From Spirosoma fluviale (GTDB lineage Bacteria > Bacteroidota > Bacteroidia > Cytophagales > Spirosomataceae): a DNA stretch of 64,000 nucleotides. The stretch is from NCBI RefSeq assembly GCF_900230225.1, contig NZ_OCNH01000004.1, positions 124,001-188,000 of the forward strand. The letters run 5' to 3'. The translations under genes were made by a program, and so were the position numbers. Within the stretch, counting starts at the first letter, position 1. Each line of letters begins with the position of its first letter. The notes under the pieces were generated by a model, which saw only the letters and a program-made list of their open reading frames with translations, searched no databases and was not told the DNA's origin. Of the stretch, positions 8,351 through 15,695 are shown in pieces.

Positions 8351-8541
8351 AATTTGTATTTAATCAAGGGGTTTTGCGGTGCCGAAGTTCGTTTTTGCGA
8401 AGATGCTTGTCCGATTTTCGGCCATCCGGGGGTTTAGTGATAACTTGCAGCCAATTTACTTGTCAGCCTACAGCCAACAATCAGTTATTTTTCCTGTAAT
8501 TACATGATTTGCCTGGCGTAGACTACTCATCATTAAAAACC

Positions 8542-8910
8542 ATGAGCAAACAAATTGTTTATACCGACGACGCTCCGGCTCCCATCGGCCCATACAGTCA
8601 GGCTGTTAAAATTAATGGAACCCTCTTCGTATCGGGCCAGGTAGCTATCGAGCTGTCTATCCAGGGCGATATTCAGGCCGAAACGCAAAAGGTAATGGAA
8701 AATATTGGGGCTATTTTAAAAGCCGCCGGTATGGATTACCCGAACGTGGTCAAGAGTAGTATTTTCGTAAAAGACATGAATAACTTCGCGGCCATCAATG
8801 AAATCTACGGCCGGTTTTTCACCGAAAACCCACCTGCCCGCGAAACCGTAGAAGTAGCCCGCCTACCAAAAGATGTTAACGTTGAAATTTCAGTAATAGC
8901 CGTTCAATAG
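8542..8910 (+). CDS. ridA: RidA family enamine/imine deaminase
   Basis: 122 residues from the ATG at 8542. The longer in-frame start at 8509 would add 11 residues outside the normal family length. Signatures are APAPIGPYSQAV at the N-terminus and the C-terminal ARETVEVARLPKDVNVEIS, which holds the conserved arginine of the active site. RidA forms a trimer in the cytoplasm that hydrolyses reactive 2-aminoacrylate and related imines produced by PLP enzymes. It lies 87 bases upstream of gltX, with a palindrome between them. Confidence 0.92.
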   Translation: MSKQIVYTDDAPAPIGPYSQAVKINGTLFVSGQVAIELSIQGDIQAETQKVMENIGAILKAAGMDYPNVVKSSIFVKDMNNFAAINEIYGRFFTENPPARETVEVARLPKDVNVEISVIAVQ

Positions 8911-8990
8911 TGAATGAGCGAATGAAAGAATGAGTGAATACTGTCAATAGGCCATTCACTCATTCCTTCATTCACTTATTCACTCATTCA
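8911..8990. repeat. Palindrome built of short GAATGA-like units (copy 1)
   Basis: The left arm 8911-8939 and right arm 8953-8990 are imperfectly complementary, and each is a string of degenerate 7-8-base units such as TGAATGAG. The right arm is longer by one unit. The same unit and layout recur at 34367-34450. It fills the gap between ridA and gltX and ends 7 bases before the gltX start. Confidence 0.75.
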
Positions 8991-8997
8991 TACTTAT

Positions 8998-10527
8998 ATG
9001 TCAAGACCCGTTCGCGTTCGTTTCGCGCCCAGCCCTACCGGCCCGCTACACATTGGCGGAGTGCGTACTGCGCTTTATAATTATTTGTTTGCCCGGAAAA
9101 TGGGCGGAAAAATGCTCCTGCGTATCGAAGATACCGACCAGAATCGCTTCGTACCGGGTGCCGAAGAGTATATTCTGGAATCCTTAAAATGGGTTGGTAT
9201 TGAAATCGACGAAGGCCAGGGTACCGGTGGCCCCCATGCGCCCTACCGCCAGTCGGAACGCAGGGAAATTTACCAGAAGGAAGCCCAGCGGTTAGTCAAT
9301 GAAGGCAAAGCCTATTACGCCTTCGACACAGCCGAAGAACTGGATGCCATGCGTAAGCGGCTCGAAGAAGCCAATGCCCCGGCAGCTCAATACAACGCCA
9401 TCACGCGGATGCAGATGCGCAACTCTCTGACCATGAAGCCCGAAGACGTAAGGGCACGCATGGACGCGGGCGAACCGTTTGTGATCCGGCTGAAAACACC
9501 CCGCAAAGAAGAAGTTCGGCTCAACGACATGATTCGTGGTTGGGTAAATGTGCATTCGTCGGCCATTGACGATAAAGTGTTGCTGAAATCTGACGGCTTA
9601 CCGACCTATCACCTCGCCAACATCGTGGACGATCACCTGATGGAAATCACGCACGTGATCCGGGGTGAAGAGTGGTTGCCCTCGGCCCCGCTGCACGTGC
9701 TGCTGTACCGCTATCTGGGTTGGGAAGATACCATGCCGCAATTTGCTCACCTGCCGCTGCTCCTCAAGCCCGAAGGCAATGGCAAACTCAGCAAACGCGA
9801 CGCCGACCTCGGCGGTTTCCCAATCTTTCCGCTCCAGTGGACCGACCCATTCACGGGTGTAACGGCGCGTGGATTCCGGGAAGACGGTTACCTGCCCGAA
9901 GCCACCATCAACTTCCTGGCCCTGCTGGGCTGGAACCCCGGTACAGAACAGGAACTGTTTACGATGGATGAGTTGATCGCCAGCTTCGATATTGCACAGG
10001 TGCATAAAGCGGGAGCGCGTTTCGACATTCAGAAAGCGCAGTGGTTCAACCACCAGTACATTCGCCTGCAACCCGACGCCGACCTGGCCCCCGCCGTTCA
10101 GCAACAGGCCGAAGCCGCTGGTTTTAGCTGTTCTTTGGAGAAAGCCGAGAAGATTACGGCCCTGCTCAAGGGACGCGTCAACTTCGCACACGAAATCTTC
10201 ACGGAAGCCGGTACGATCTTCAACGCGCCAACTACCTACGACGAAGCTATCGTAACTGCCAAATGGAACGACGATGCCAAAAAGGCTGTCGCCGTTTTCC
10301 GGGATGCGCTGCAATCATTTGCTGGTGACTTCATAGCCGATAACATTAAGCACACCCTTGGCAATGCCATGCAGCAGGCGGGTATCAAGCAGGGTAAAAT
10401 CATGCAGGCCATGCGGCTAGCTCTCACCGGTTCCGGAGCTGGTCCCGACCTGATGCTGACGATGGAAATCATTGGCAAAGACGAAACCGTGAAGCGTCTG
10501 GAGAAGTCACTGGCAACGCTGGGGTAA
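8998..10527 (+). CDS. gltX: Glutamyl-tRNA synthetase
   Basis: 509 residues, normal for the enzyme. The class I synthetase signatures are visible: PSPTGPLHIGG at residues 11-21 (the HIGH motif) and GKLSKRDADL at about 261-270 (the KMSKS motif). The connecting domain is intact, and the C-terminal helical anticodon-binding part ends with the Gly/Met-rich segment IKQGKIMQAMRLALTGSGAG. It attaches glutamate to tRNA-Glu in the cytoplasm. The ATG at 8998 precedes the conserved N-terminus immediately, so the start is secure. Confidence 0.97.
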   Translation: MSRPVRVRFAPSPTGPLHIGGVRTALYNYLFARKMGGKMLLRIEDTDQNRFVPGAEEYILESLKWVGIEIDEGQGTGGPHAPYRQSERREIYQKEAQRLVNEGKAYYAFDTAEELDAMRKRLEEANAPAAQYNAITRMQMRNSLTMKPEDVRARMDAGEPFVIRLKTPRKEEVRLNDMIRGWVNVHSSAIDDKVLLKSDGLPTYHLANIVDDHLMEITHVIRGEEWLPSAPLHVLLYRYLGWEDTMPQFAHLPLLLKPEGNGKLSKRDADLGGFPIFPLQWTDPFTGVTARGFREDGYLPEATINFLALLGWNPGTEQELFTMDELIASFDIAQVHKAGARFDIQKAQWFNHQYIRLQPDADLAPAVQQQAEAAGFSCSLEKAEKITALLKGRVNFAHEIFTEAGTIFNAPTTYDEAIVTAKWNDDAKKAVAVFRDALQSFAGDFIADNIKHTLGNAMQQAGIKQGKIMQAMRLALTGSGAGPDLMLTMEIIGKDETVKRLEKSLATLG

Positions 10528-10535
10528 GACTGATG

Positions 10536-10650
10536 GTTGTAAGCTGGCGCGGGTTTGAACCCGTGCCTTTTTATAAAGTCAGTATTCACTGACGCAAGCG
10601 AATGCTTGCCAAATGAAAAGGCACGGGTTCAAACCCGCGCCAACTTACAC
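10536..10650. repeat. Cloverleaf-like palindrome: 35-base outer arms plus two inner hairpins
   Basis: The outer arms (10536-10571 and 10616-10650) are complementary with about two differences. Between them are two small perfect hairpins: 10578-10593 (GTCAGT/ACTGAC) and 10594-10609 (GCAAGC/GCTTGC). Each outer arm contains a near-palindrome, GGGTTTGAACCC. The element starts 8 bases after the gltX stop. It could act as a terminator or RNA stabiliser, but its size and symmetry fit a mobile REP-type element better. Confidence 0.85.
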
Positions 10651-10738
10651 CAGCATCCATTTAATTTTTTAAACTTATACGCCAAACCGGGGTTTCGGTC
10701 TTTGAGACCTTATAGGTTTGTCATAAACCACGAATCTC

Positions 10739-11029
10739 ATGGCAAAGAAAAAAACCAATCCCGACGAGAATGATAAGCCCCGCGTTCATAAAGAACTCGA
10801 AGGTTTCGACATTCAGATAAACTCATTCGGCGAAATCACGACGAGTTTTGACATTGACCGGATCAATCAGTTCCTGAACAAAACGGTTGATGATAAGAAG
10901 CTTCGTCACCGTACCGATCTGAATCTGAAAGGTGAGCCGGATGAAGACCAGAAAGACGAGGAATCCGACGATGATCACCTCTTCGATGAGACGGACAACG
11001 ATTTACCCGACGACATCAACCAACGCTAA
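10739..11029 (+). CDS. Small acidic hypothetical protein
   Basis: 96 residues. A basic start (MAKKKTNPDENDKPRVHKEL) precedes a short conserved-looking core (GFDIQINSFGEITTSFDIDR, then INQFLNKTVDDKKL), and a strongly acidic tail is rich in Asp and Glu (residues about 64-96). There is no signal peptide and no membrane segment. I do not recognise a named family. The codon use matches its neighbours and a terminator follows directly, so I take it as a real monocistronic gene. Confidence 0.75.
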   Translation: MAKKKTNPDENDKPRVHKELEGFDIQINSFGEITTSFDIDRINQFLNKTVDDKKLRHRTDLNLKGEPDEDQKDEESDDDHLFDETDNDLPDDINQR

Positions 11030-11032
11030 AAA

Positions 11033-11068
11033 CCCGACCCGCTAAAACGCCCGGTCGGGCTTTTTTTG
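11033..11068 (+). terminator. Rho-independent terminator
   Basis: A stem CCCGACC / GGTCGGG with a GC-rich loop is followed by CTTTTTTT, 4 bases after the stop codon at 11029. Confidence 0.85.
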
Positions 11069-11157
11069 GGCCGTTCGTCAGAAAATTTACCAGTAAACTG
11101 CGTGCCATTCATTAGTTTTCGCCCATTATTACCCGTTTAGGCTAACCAAAACTGACT

Positions 11158-11937
11158 ATGTACGCTCACGAAATCGACTACAAGATTATTGGCGAAGACA
11201 TCCAGATCGTTGAAATAGAACTGGACCCAAACGAAACCGTTATTGCCGAAGCGGGTTCGATGCTCTATATGGAAGACGGCATCACTTTCGAAACCAAAAT
11301 GGGCGACGGCTCGCAGCCTGACCAGGGATTTCTGGGCAAGCTCCTTCAGGCCGGTTCGCGCATGGTTATGGGTGAGTCGCTGTTCATGACGCACTTCACC
11401 AACCGGGGAATTGGCAAGCGGAAAGTCGCTTTTTCGGCTCCTTACCCCGGCACGATCATGCCGATCAACATGGCGAATGTGTATGGGAATACCCTTATCG
11501 TTCAGAAAGATGCTTTCCTCTGCGCGGCTCTGGGCACGAAACTAAGCATTCACTTTAATCAAAAAATAGGCGCGGGCTTGTTCGGTGGCGAAGGCTTTAT
11601 CCTGGAAAAAGTTCAAAGCGACGGTATGGCCTTTATTCACGCCGGTGGTGTGGTCATCGAAAGAACATTGAACAACGAAGTCCTGCGTGTCGATACAGGG
11701 TGTGTCGTGGGTTTCGAGCCAAGCATCAACTTCGATGTTCAACGGGCGGGTGGCCTGCGCAGCATGGTTTTTGGTGGAGAAGGCCTGTTTCTGGCTACGT
11801 TGCGCGGCTCCGGTAAAGTCTGGATTCAGTCGATGCCAATCTCTAAACTAGTCCAGCGCCTATCGACCGGCAGTGCCCAAAGCCATAAAGAAGGCGGCTC
11901 CGTGCTGGGTCAGTTGGGAAATCTGTTTGAAGGCTGA
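11158..11937 (+). CDS. TIGR00266/AIM24 family protein
   Basis: 259 residues. The start [20 protein letters not shown], then [12 protein letters not shown], and later [14 protein letters not shown] are characteristic of the AIM24/TIGR00266 family. This soluble all-beta protein is widespread in bacteria and is related to a yeast mitochondrial inner-membrane organising protein. Its biochemical role is unknown. There is no signal peptide and the length is typical. It stands alone, flanked by a terminator and by a long palindrome. Confidence 0.9.
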   Translation: MYAHEIDYKIIGEDIQIVEIELDPNETVIAEAGSMLYMEDGITFETKMGDGSQPDQGFLGKLLQAGSRMVMGESLFMTHFTNRGIGKRKVAFSAPYPGTIMPINMANVYGNTLIVQKDAFLCAALGTKLSIHFNQKIGAGLFGGEGFILEKVQSDGMAFIHAGGVVIERTLNNEVLRVDTGCVVGFEPSINFDVQRAGGLRSMVFGGEGLFLATLRGSGKVWIQSMPISKLVQRLSTGSAQSHKEGGSVLGQLGNLFEG

Positions 11938-11946
11938 CCGATCTCA

Positions 11947-12060
11947 ATAGAACACAGATTTTTATGATCTATATGATTACGTGGATGTTTGGTAGGGTCG
12001 GCTACATATAGTCGTTTCCACAGTAGTCAATCATAATTATCATAAAAATCTGTGTTCTAT
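11947..12060. repeat. Inverted repeat with AT-rich arms
   Basis: The arm at 11947-11968 (ATAGAACACAGATTTTTATG plus AT) is perfectly repeated in reverse at 12039-12060, and pairing continues imperfectly inward. The loop is about 70 bases. It begins 9 bases after the AIM24 stop. With its T-run it could terminate in either direction. Confidence 0.8.
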
Positions 12061-12177
12061 TTTAGGACATTTGTCATCAAATTAGTGTTAACCACCAAAA
12101 TCCGTTCGGATTTTCAGGAGGTTTCTGCTGCAATCAAGAAAATCCTTTGAATCTGATAAATCCCGGTTCAGACAACT

Positions 12178-12468
12178 ATGGAAGTTATTTGCACAAACGA
12201 CAATTTTCCGGCACCCGTGCTGGCCTTTTATGCTGAGTTTGGCATACAGACGCCAAAACGCGACCAGATGTATACCATTCGGCAGGTAAAACGCCATACC
12301 ACTGGCGACACGGGCGTATTACTGAACGAAATCAAGAACCCCGATGTGCCGGTAAAACACCCGGTCATGGGCGAAGTCTGGTTTGAACCTACCTTCAACA
12401 TCAACCGGTTTGCTACCCTGATGAGCCAGCCGGTTATGAAAGAAGAGCTGGAAGACGTGAATGCTTAA
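12178..12468 (+). CDS. Conserved-looking hypothetical protein, 96 aa
   Basis: 96 residues, soluble, no signal or membrane segment. The C-terminal half has a compact pattern (HPVMGEVWFEPTFNINRFAT) with many aromatic residues, suggesting a folded domain. I do not recognise the family. A good terminator lies 26 bases downstream, and the reading frame has normal third-position GC bias, so it is likely a real single-gene unit. Confidence 0.7.
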   Translation: MEVICTNDNFPAPVLAFYAEFGIQTPKRDQMYTIRQVKRHTTGDTGVLLNEIKNPDVPVKHPVMGEVWFEPTFNINRFATLMSQPVMKEELEDVNA

Positions 12469-12494
12469 TTGACATCGGTATATTCTTTATGCAC

Positions 12495-12521
12495 AGCCCG
12501 GCACGAAACCGCCGGGCTTTT
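12495..12521 (+). terminator. Rho-independent terminator
   Basis: An 8-base stem (AGCCCGGC / GCCGGGCT) with an 8-base loop and trailing T residues, downstream of the 96-aa gene. Confidence 0.85.
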
Positions 12522-12531
12522 GCGTTTAGAT

Positions 12532-12602
12532 GTAGCCCGGACGGCCACGTCCGGGATAGAAAGTCATGATTTTAGCTACCCGGACGTGGCCGTCCGGGCT
12601 AC
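12532..12602. repeat. Perfect GC-rich inverted repeat just upstream of gldD
   Basis: Two perfect 24-base arms, 12532-12555 and 12579-12602 (GTAGCCCGGACGGCCACGTC at the left end), have a 23-base loop. The right arm ends 9 bases before the GTG start of gldD. A transcript reading through would place a very stable hairpin over the ribosome-binding zone, so it either carries a promoter inside or damps expression from upstream. Confidence 0.85.
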
Positions 12603-12611
12603 CTATACTCT

Positions 12612-13199
12612 GTGATAAAATACGCACTCATTCTGCTGACCGGACTGGTTTTAGCCGCCTGTGGCAACGACGCTTCGGAAAATTACGTACCGAAACCAAA
12701 GGGTTACCCCCGTTTTGATCTGCCTACGCCTAACTATAAACTGATCGACCCGACGCACCCGTACCAGTTCGAATACAACTCAATTGCTAAAATTCTGCCC
12801 GATACCTTCGCCCGATCGGAGCCGCACTGGATTTTCATTCACTATCCTCAGTTCAAGGCCAGCGTTCAATTGACGTACAAACCGGTAAACAACGACGTGA
12901 ACCGACTGCGGGCCATGCTTGAGGATGCCTACAAACTGGCAGCCCGACACAATATCAAAGCGTACGCCATCGAGCAGCGTAAAATCCGGTTGAAATCCGG
13001 TCTGGAAGCCAGTGTCATTGATTTAGCGGGTGAGGTGCCCAGCCAGGTGCAGTTTGTTACGACCGACTCAACAACCCATTTTCTGCGCGGGGCCTTGTAC
13101 TTTAACACGGCAACTGAAAACGATTCACTGCAACCCGTTATTCAGTACATTCGCAAGGATATTATGCACATGCTGAATACGCTGAAATGGCGTAAATAG
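12612..13199 (+). CDS. gldD: Gliding motility lipoprotein GldD
   Basis: 195 residues from a GTG start. The signal peptide has lipobox LAAC (C17), and the mature part begins with the family hallmark YVPKPKGYPRFDLP. GldD is an outer-envelope lipoprotein required for gliding in Flavobacterium johnsoniae and is linked to type IX secretion and gliding machinery. No other gld gene is adjacent; gldG lies 12 kb away. No in-frame ATG stands nearer to the signal peptide, which supports the GTG start. Confidence 0.92.
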   Translation: MIKYALILLTGLVLAACGNDASENYVPKPKGYPRFDLPTPNYKLIDPTHPYQFEYNSIAKILPDTFARSEPHWIFIHYPQFKASVQLTYKPVNNDVNRLRAMLEDAYKLAARHNIKAYAIEQRKIRLKSGLEASVIDLAGEVPSQVQFVTTDSTTHFLRGALYFNTATENDSLQPVIQYIRKDIMHMLNTLKWRK

Positions 13200-13268
13200 G
13201 CCCCTGCTTGACGGCACCGTTTACAACCATTCAATACTCCAACCGGTTATTTAGAAAACATTGCCCTA

Positions 13269-13694
13269 ATGAAATTACTCACCACGTTATTCCTCTGCCT
13301 CTCGCTTTCCGGTGCCATCGCTCAAACAAAGAAACCAGCGACGAAAGTAGCCGCCAAACCAGCCGTTGCAGCTACGAAAACGCCCGGACAGCTTATTTAC
13401 GAACAAAACTGTCTTACCTGCCATCAGGCTACCGGCTCCGGCGTACCCAATCTGAATCCGCCTTTACGAGGAACGGACTGGGTTCTGGGCGATAAGACCC
13501 GACTGATCAATGTGCTGCTGAAAGGACTGGAGGGGCAGGAAATTGAAGGCGATATGTACGACAACGCCATGCCCGCCCATGACTTTCTGAACGACACGCA
13601 AATTGCCGATGTGCTCACCTATATCCGAAGCAACTTCGGCAACAAGGCCGATGCCGTAACTGCCGATGAAGTGAAGGCGTTGCGGGGTAAGTGA
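13269..13694 (+). CDS. Periplasmic c-type cytochrome
   Basis: 141 residues. The signal peptide is MKLLTTLFLCLSLSGAIAQ, and an Ala/Lys-rich spacer follows. There is one haem-binding motif, C48-L-T-C51-H52. A likely axial methionine is M101 (NAMPAHDF). The mono-haem class I fold (about 85 residues) ends with a helix containing 'VLTYIRSNFGN'. It is probably a soluble or membrane-tethered electron carrier. It follows gldD by 69 bases in the same direction but with no obvious functional link. Confidence 0.93.
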   Translation: MKLLTTLFLCLSLSGAIAQTKKPATKVAAKPAVAATKTPGQLIYEQNCLTCHQATGSGVPNLNPPLRGTDWVLGDKTRLINVLLKGLEGQEIEGDMYDNAMPAHDFLNDTQIADVLTYIRSNFGNKADAVTADEVKALRGK

Positions 13695-13703
13695 GGCCAA
13701 CAT

Positions 13704-13787
13704 GTACTAAACAGCTTCTAGCTGTTTGAGAGTTGCAATCTGAACCCAATTAGCCTTCGGCTCAAACAGCCAGAGGCTGTTTGGTAC
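13704..13787. repeat. Inverted repeat between convergent genes
   Basis: The arms at 13704-13730 and 13761-13787 pair at 24 of 27 positions. Each arm is itself nearly palindromic (AAACAGC...GCTGTTT). It lies between the convergent cytochrome and carboxylase genes, where it could serve both as a terminator-like structure. Confidence 0.8.
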
Positions 13788-13796
13788 CTACATAAA

Positions 13797-15407
13797 CTAC
13801 GTCTGAATCACGCCCACCGAAAACCGCTTCGTGATGGGCGCATGATTAGCTGCCGAAATACCTTCCGATAGAATTTTGCGGGTATCGAGCGGGTCGATGA
13901 CCGCGTCGACCCACAAACGGGCGGCTGCGTAATAGGGCGACAGCTGGGCGTTGTACTGATCCGTTATTTTGTCCAGTTGCGCCTGTTCTTCTTCGGGTGT
14001 CATGGGCTGGCCCTTGGCTTTCTGAGCCGCCACCTGAATCTGAAGCAACGTTTTAGCGGCCGATGCGCCACTCATCACGGCCATTTGTGCCGTTGGCCAG
14101 GCCAGCATCAGCCGGGGGTCATAGGCTTTGCCGCACATGGCGTAATTACCCGCCCCGTAACTATTGCCGACCACCACCGTAAATTTGGGCACGACCGAGT
14201 TTGCCATCGCGCTAACCATCTTGGCACCGTCTTTTATGATGCCTCCCTGCTCGGCCCGGCTGCCGACCATAAAGCCCGACACGTCTTGCAAAAACACCAG
14301 CGGAATCCGTTTCTGATTGCAGTTCATGATGAACCGGGCGGCTTTGTCGGCGGCATCGCCGTAAATAACCCCGCCCATCTGCATTTCTGTTGGTTGCCCC
14401 GTCCTCCCTTTAGCTTTTACCACCTTTCGCTGATTGGCGACGATACCCACCGCCCAGCCGTCAATTCGTGCATAACCACAAATCAGCGACTGCCCATAAC
14501 CGGGTTTATACGCATCGAAGGCCGAGTTATCCACAAGTCTATCCACAATCTCCTGCATGTCGTAGGGCTTTACCCGATCGGCAGGAAGGATCTGGTAAAT
14601 GTCGGCGGGATTTTTAGTGGGCAGTGCCGGTTCGACCCGGTCGAAGCCAGCGGTTAGTTGATGGCCCGTTTTATCGAAAATACGCTTGATGGCATCCAGA
14701 CAGCTTTTATCGTCCGGGTAGCGGTTGTCGATCACGCCGGAAATATCGGTGTGCGTAACCGCCCCACCCAGCGTTTCGGCATCCACATCTTCGCCAATCG
14801 ACGCTTTGACCAGATACGGACCCGCCAGAAATATCGATCCGGTCCCTTCCACGATCAGCGCTTCGTCGGACATGATGGGCAGGTAAGCCCCACCGGCTAC
14901 GCAGCTGCCCATAACGGCCGCCACCTGTAAAACACCCATTGCAGAAAGGTGGGCATTGTTCCGAAACGTCCGGCCAAAGTGCTCTTTATCGGCAAATACC
15001 TCGTCCTGCAAGGGCAGATACACGCCCGCGCTGTCGACCAGGTAGATAATGGGGAGTTGATTCTCCATAGCAATTTCCTGCGCCCGAAGGTTCTTCTTAG
15101 CCGTAATCGGAAACCAGGCACCCGCTTTCACCGTGGCATCGTTGGCGACAATAACACATTGCCGCCCCGACACATAGCCAACACCCACAACCACCCCACC
15201 CGACGGACAACCGCCATGTTCGGCATACATGCCCTCGCCGGTAAAAAGACCGATCTCGACAAACGGCCTCCCTTCATCGGTCAGGTAAGCGATGCGTTCG
15301 CGGGCAGTCAGTTTCCCTTTTTTGTGTTGGTCATCTATCTTCTTTTGTCCGCCACCAAGCCGGGTTTTCGTGGTGCGCTGGGCAAGTTCGTCGAGGAGGA
15401 TTTGCAT
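13797..15407 (-). CDS. Acyl-CoA carboxylase, carboxyltransferase (beta) subunit
   Basis: 536 residues covering both crotonase-like halves of the biotin-dependent carboxyltransferase. The N-terminal half has GKLTARERIAYL and 'YAEHGGCPSGG'; the C-terminal half has GGVIYGDAADKAARF and the Gly-rich GNSYGAGNYAMCGKAYDPRL. It transfers carboxyl from carboxybiotin to an acyl-CoA. Length and motifs are closest to methylcrotonyl-CoA carboxylase beta (leucine breakdown), but propionyl-CoA or geranyl-CoA type activity is not excluded. The biotin-carrying alpha subunit is not in the window. Confidence 0.9.
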   Translation of the reverse strand: MQILLDELAQRTTKTRLGGGQKKIDDQHKKGKLTARERIAYLTDEGRPFVEIGLFTGEGMYAEHGGCPSGGVVVGVGYVSGRQCVIVANDATVKAGAWFPITAKKNLRAQEIAMENQLPIIYLVDSAGVYLPLQDEVFADKEHFGRTFRNNAHLSAMGVLQVAAVMGSCVAGGAYLPIMSDEALIVEGTGSIFLAGPYLVKASIGEDVDAETLGGAVTHTDISGVIDNRYPDDKSCLDAIKRIFDKTGHQLTAGFDRVEPALPTKNPADIYQILPADRVKPYDMQEIVDRLVDNSAFDAYKPGYGQSLICGYARIDGWAVGIVANQRKVVKAKGRTGQPTEMQMGGVIYGDAADKAARFIMNCNQKRIPLVFLQDVSGFMVGSRAEQGGIIKDGAKMVSAMANSVVPKFTVVVGNSYGAGNYAMCGKAYDPRLMLAWPTAQMAVMSGASAAKTLLQIQVAAQKAKGQPMTPEEEQAQLDKITDQYNAQLSPYYAAARLWVDAVIDPLDTRKILSEGISAANHAPITKRFSVGVIQT

Positions 15408-15695
15408 GAATGCGGGCGAAGTGTACCAATGTTAGGCAAGTGAAAAACCCTAAAGTAAGCGAGTTGTTGTCATCCCAAAAATGTAATCGTCAAAACTAGT
15501 TAGAACAAGCTTAGCTATTTATAGCTATACCGAAACAATCATATTTGGATATTCCAAGATTTTTCAAAATTTTATAGCGAAATAAAAACCAAAACTGAAA
15601 CAAAATTACAAGCATTCATTAAGTTTGATAAAATTACAGAGATCAGTCGTTTGCCGAGTTGCAGCCAGTTGATAAGCTAAAAATTCTATTCTCCT
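15408..15695. other. Divergent intergenic region (288 bases)
   Basis: This AT-rich gap separates two divergent genes and must hold both their promoters. I see no strong palindrome and no convincing match to the phylum's TTTG / TAnnTTTG promoter pair that I would stake a position on. Confidence 0.4.

Noticed and set aside
9598-10314. 238-codon open frame on the minus strand
   Set aside because: Antisense to gltX, which has complete family signatures in this region.
10536-10650. tRNA-like gene (GGTTCAAACCC T-arm-like sequence)
   Set aside because: The fold is a long symmetric stem with two hairpins; there is no acceptor stem of 7 bases, no anticodon arm of the right spacing and no CCA-ready end. 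The T-arm resemblance arises from the palindrome itself.
13977-14657. 226-codon open frame on the plus strand
   Set aside because: Antisense to the acyl-CoA carboxylase beta gene; His/Arg/Gly-rich composition typical of a shadow frame.
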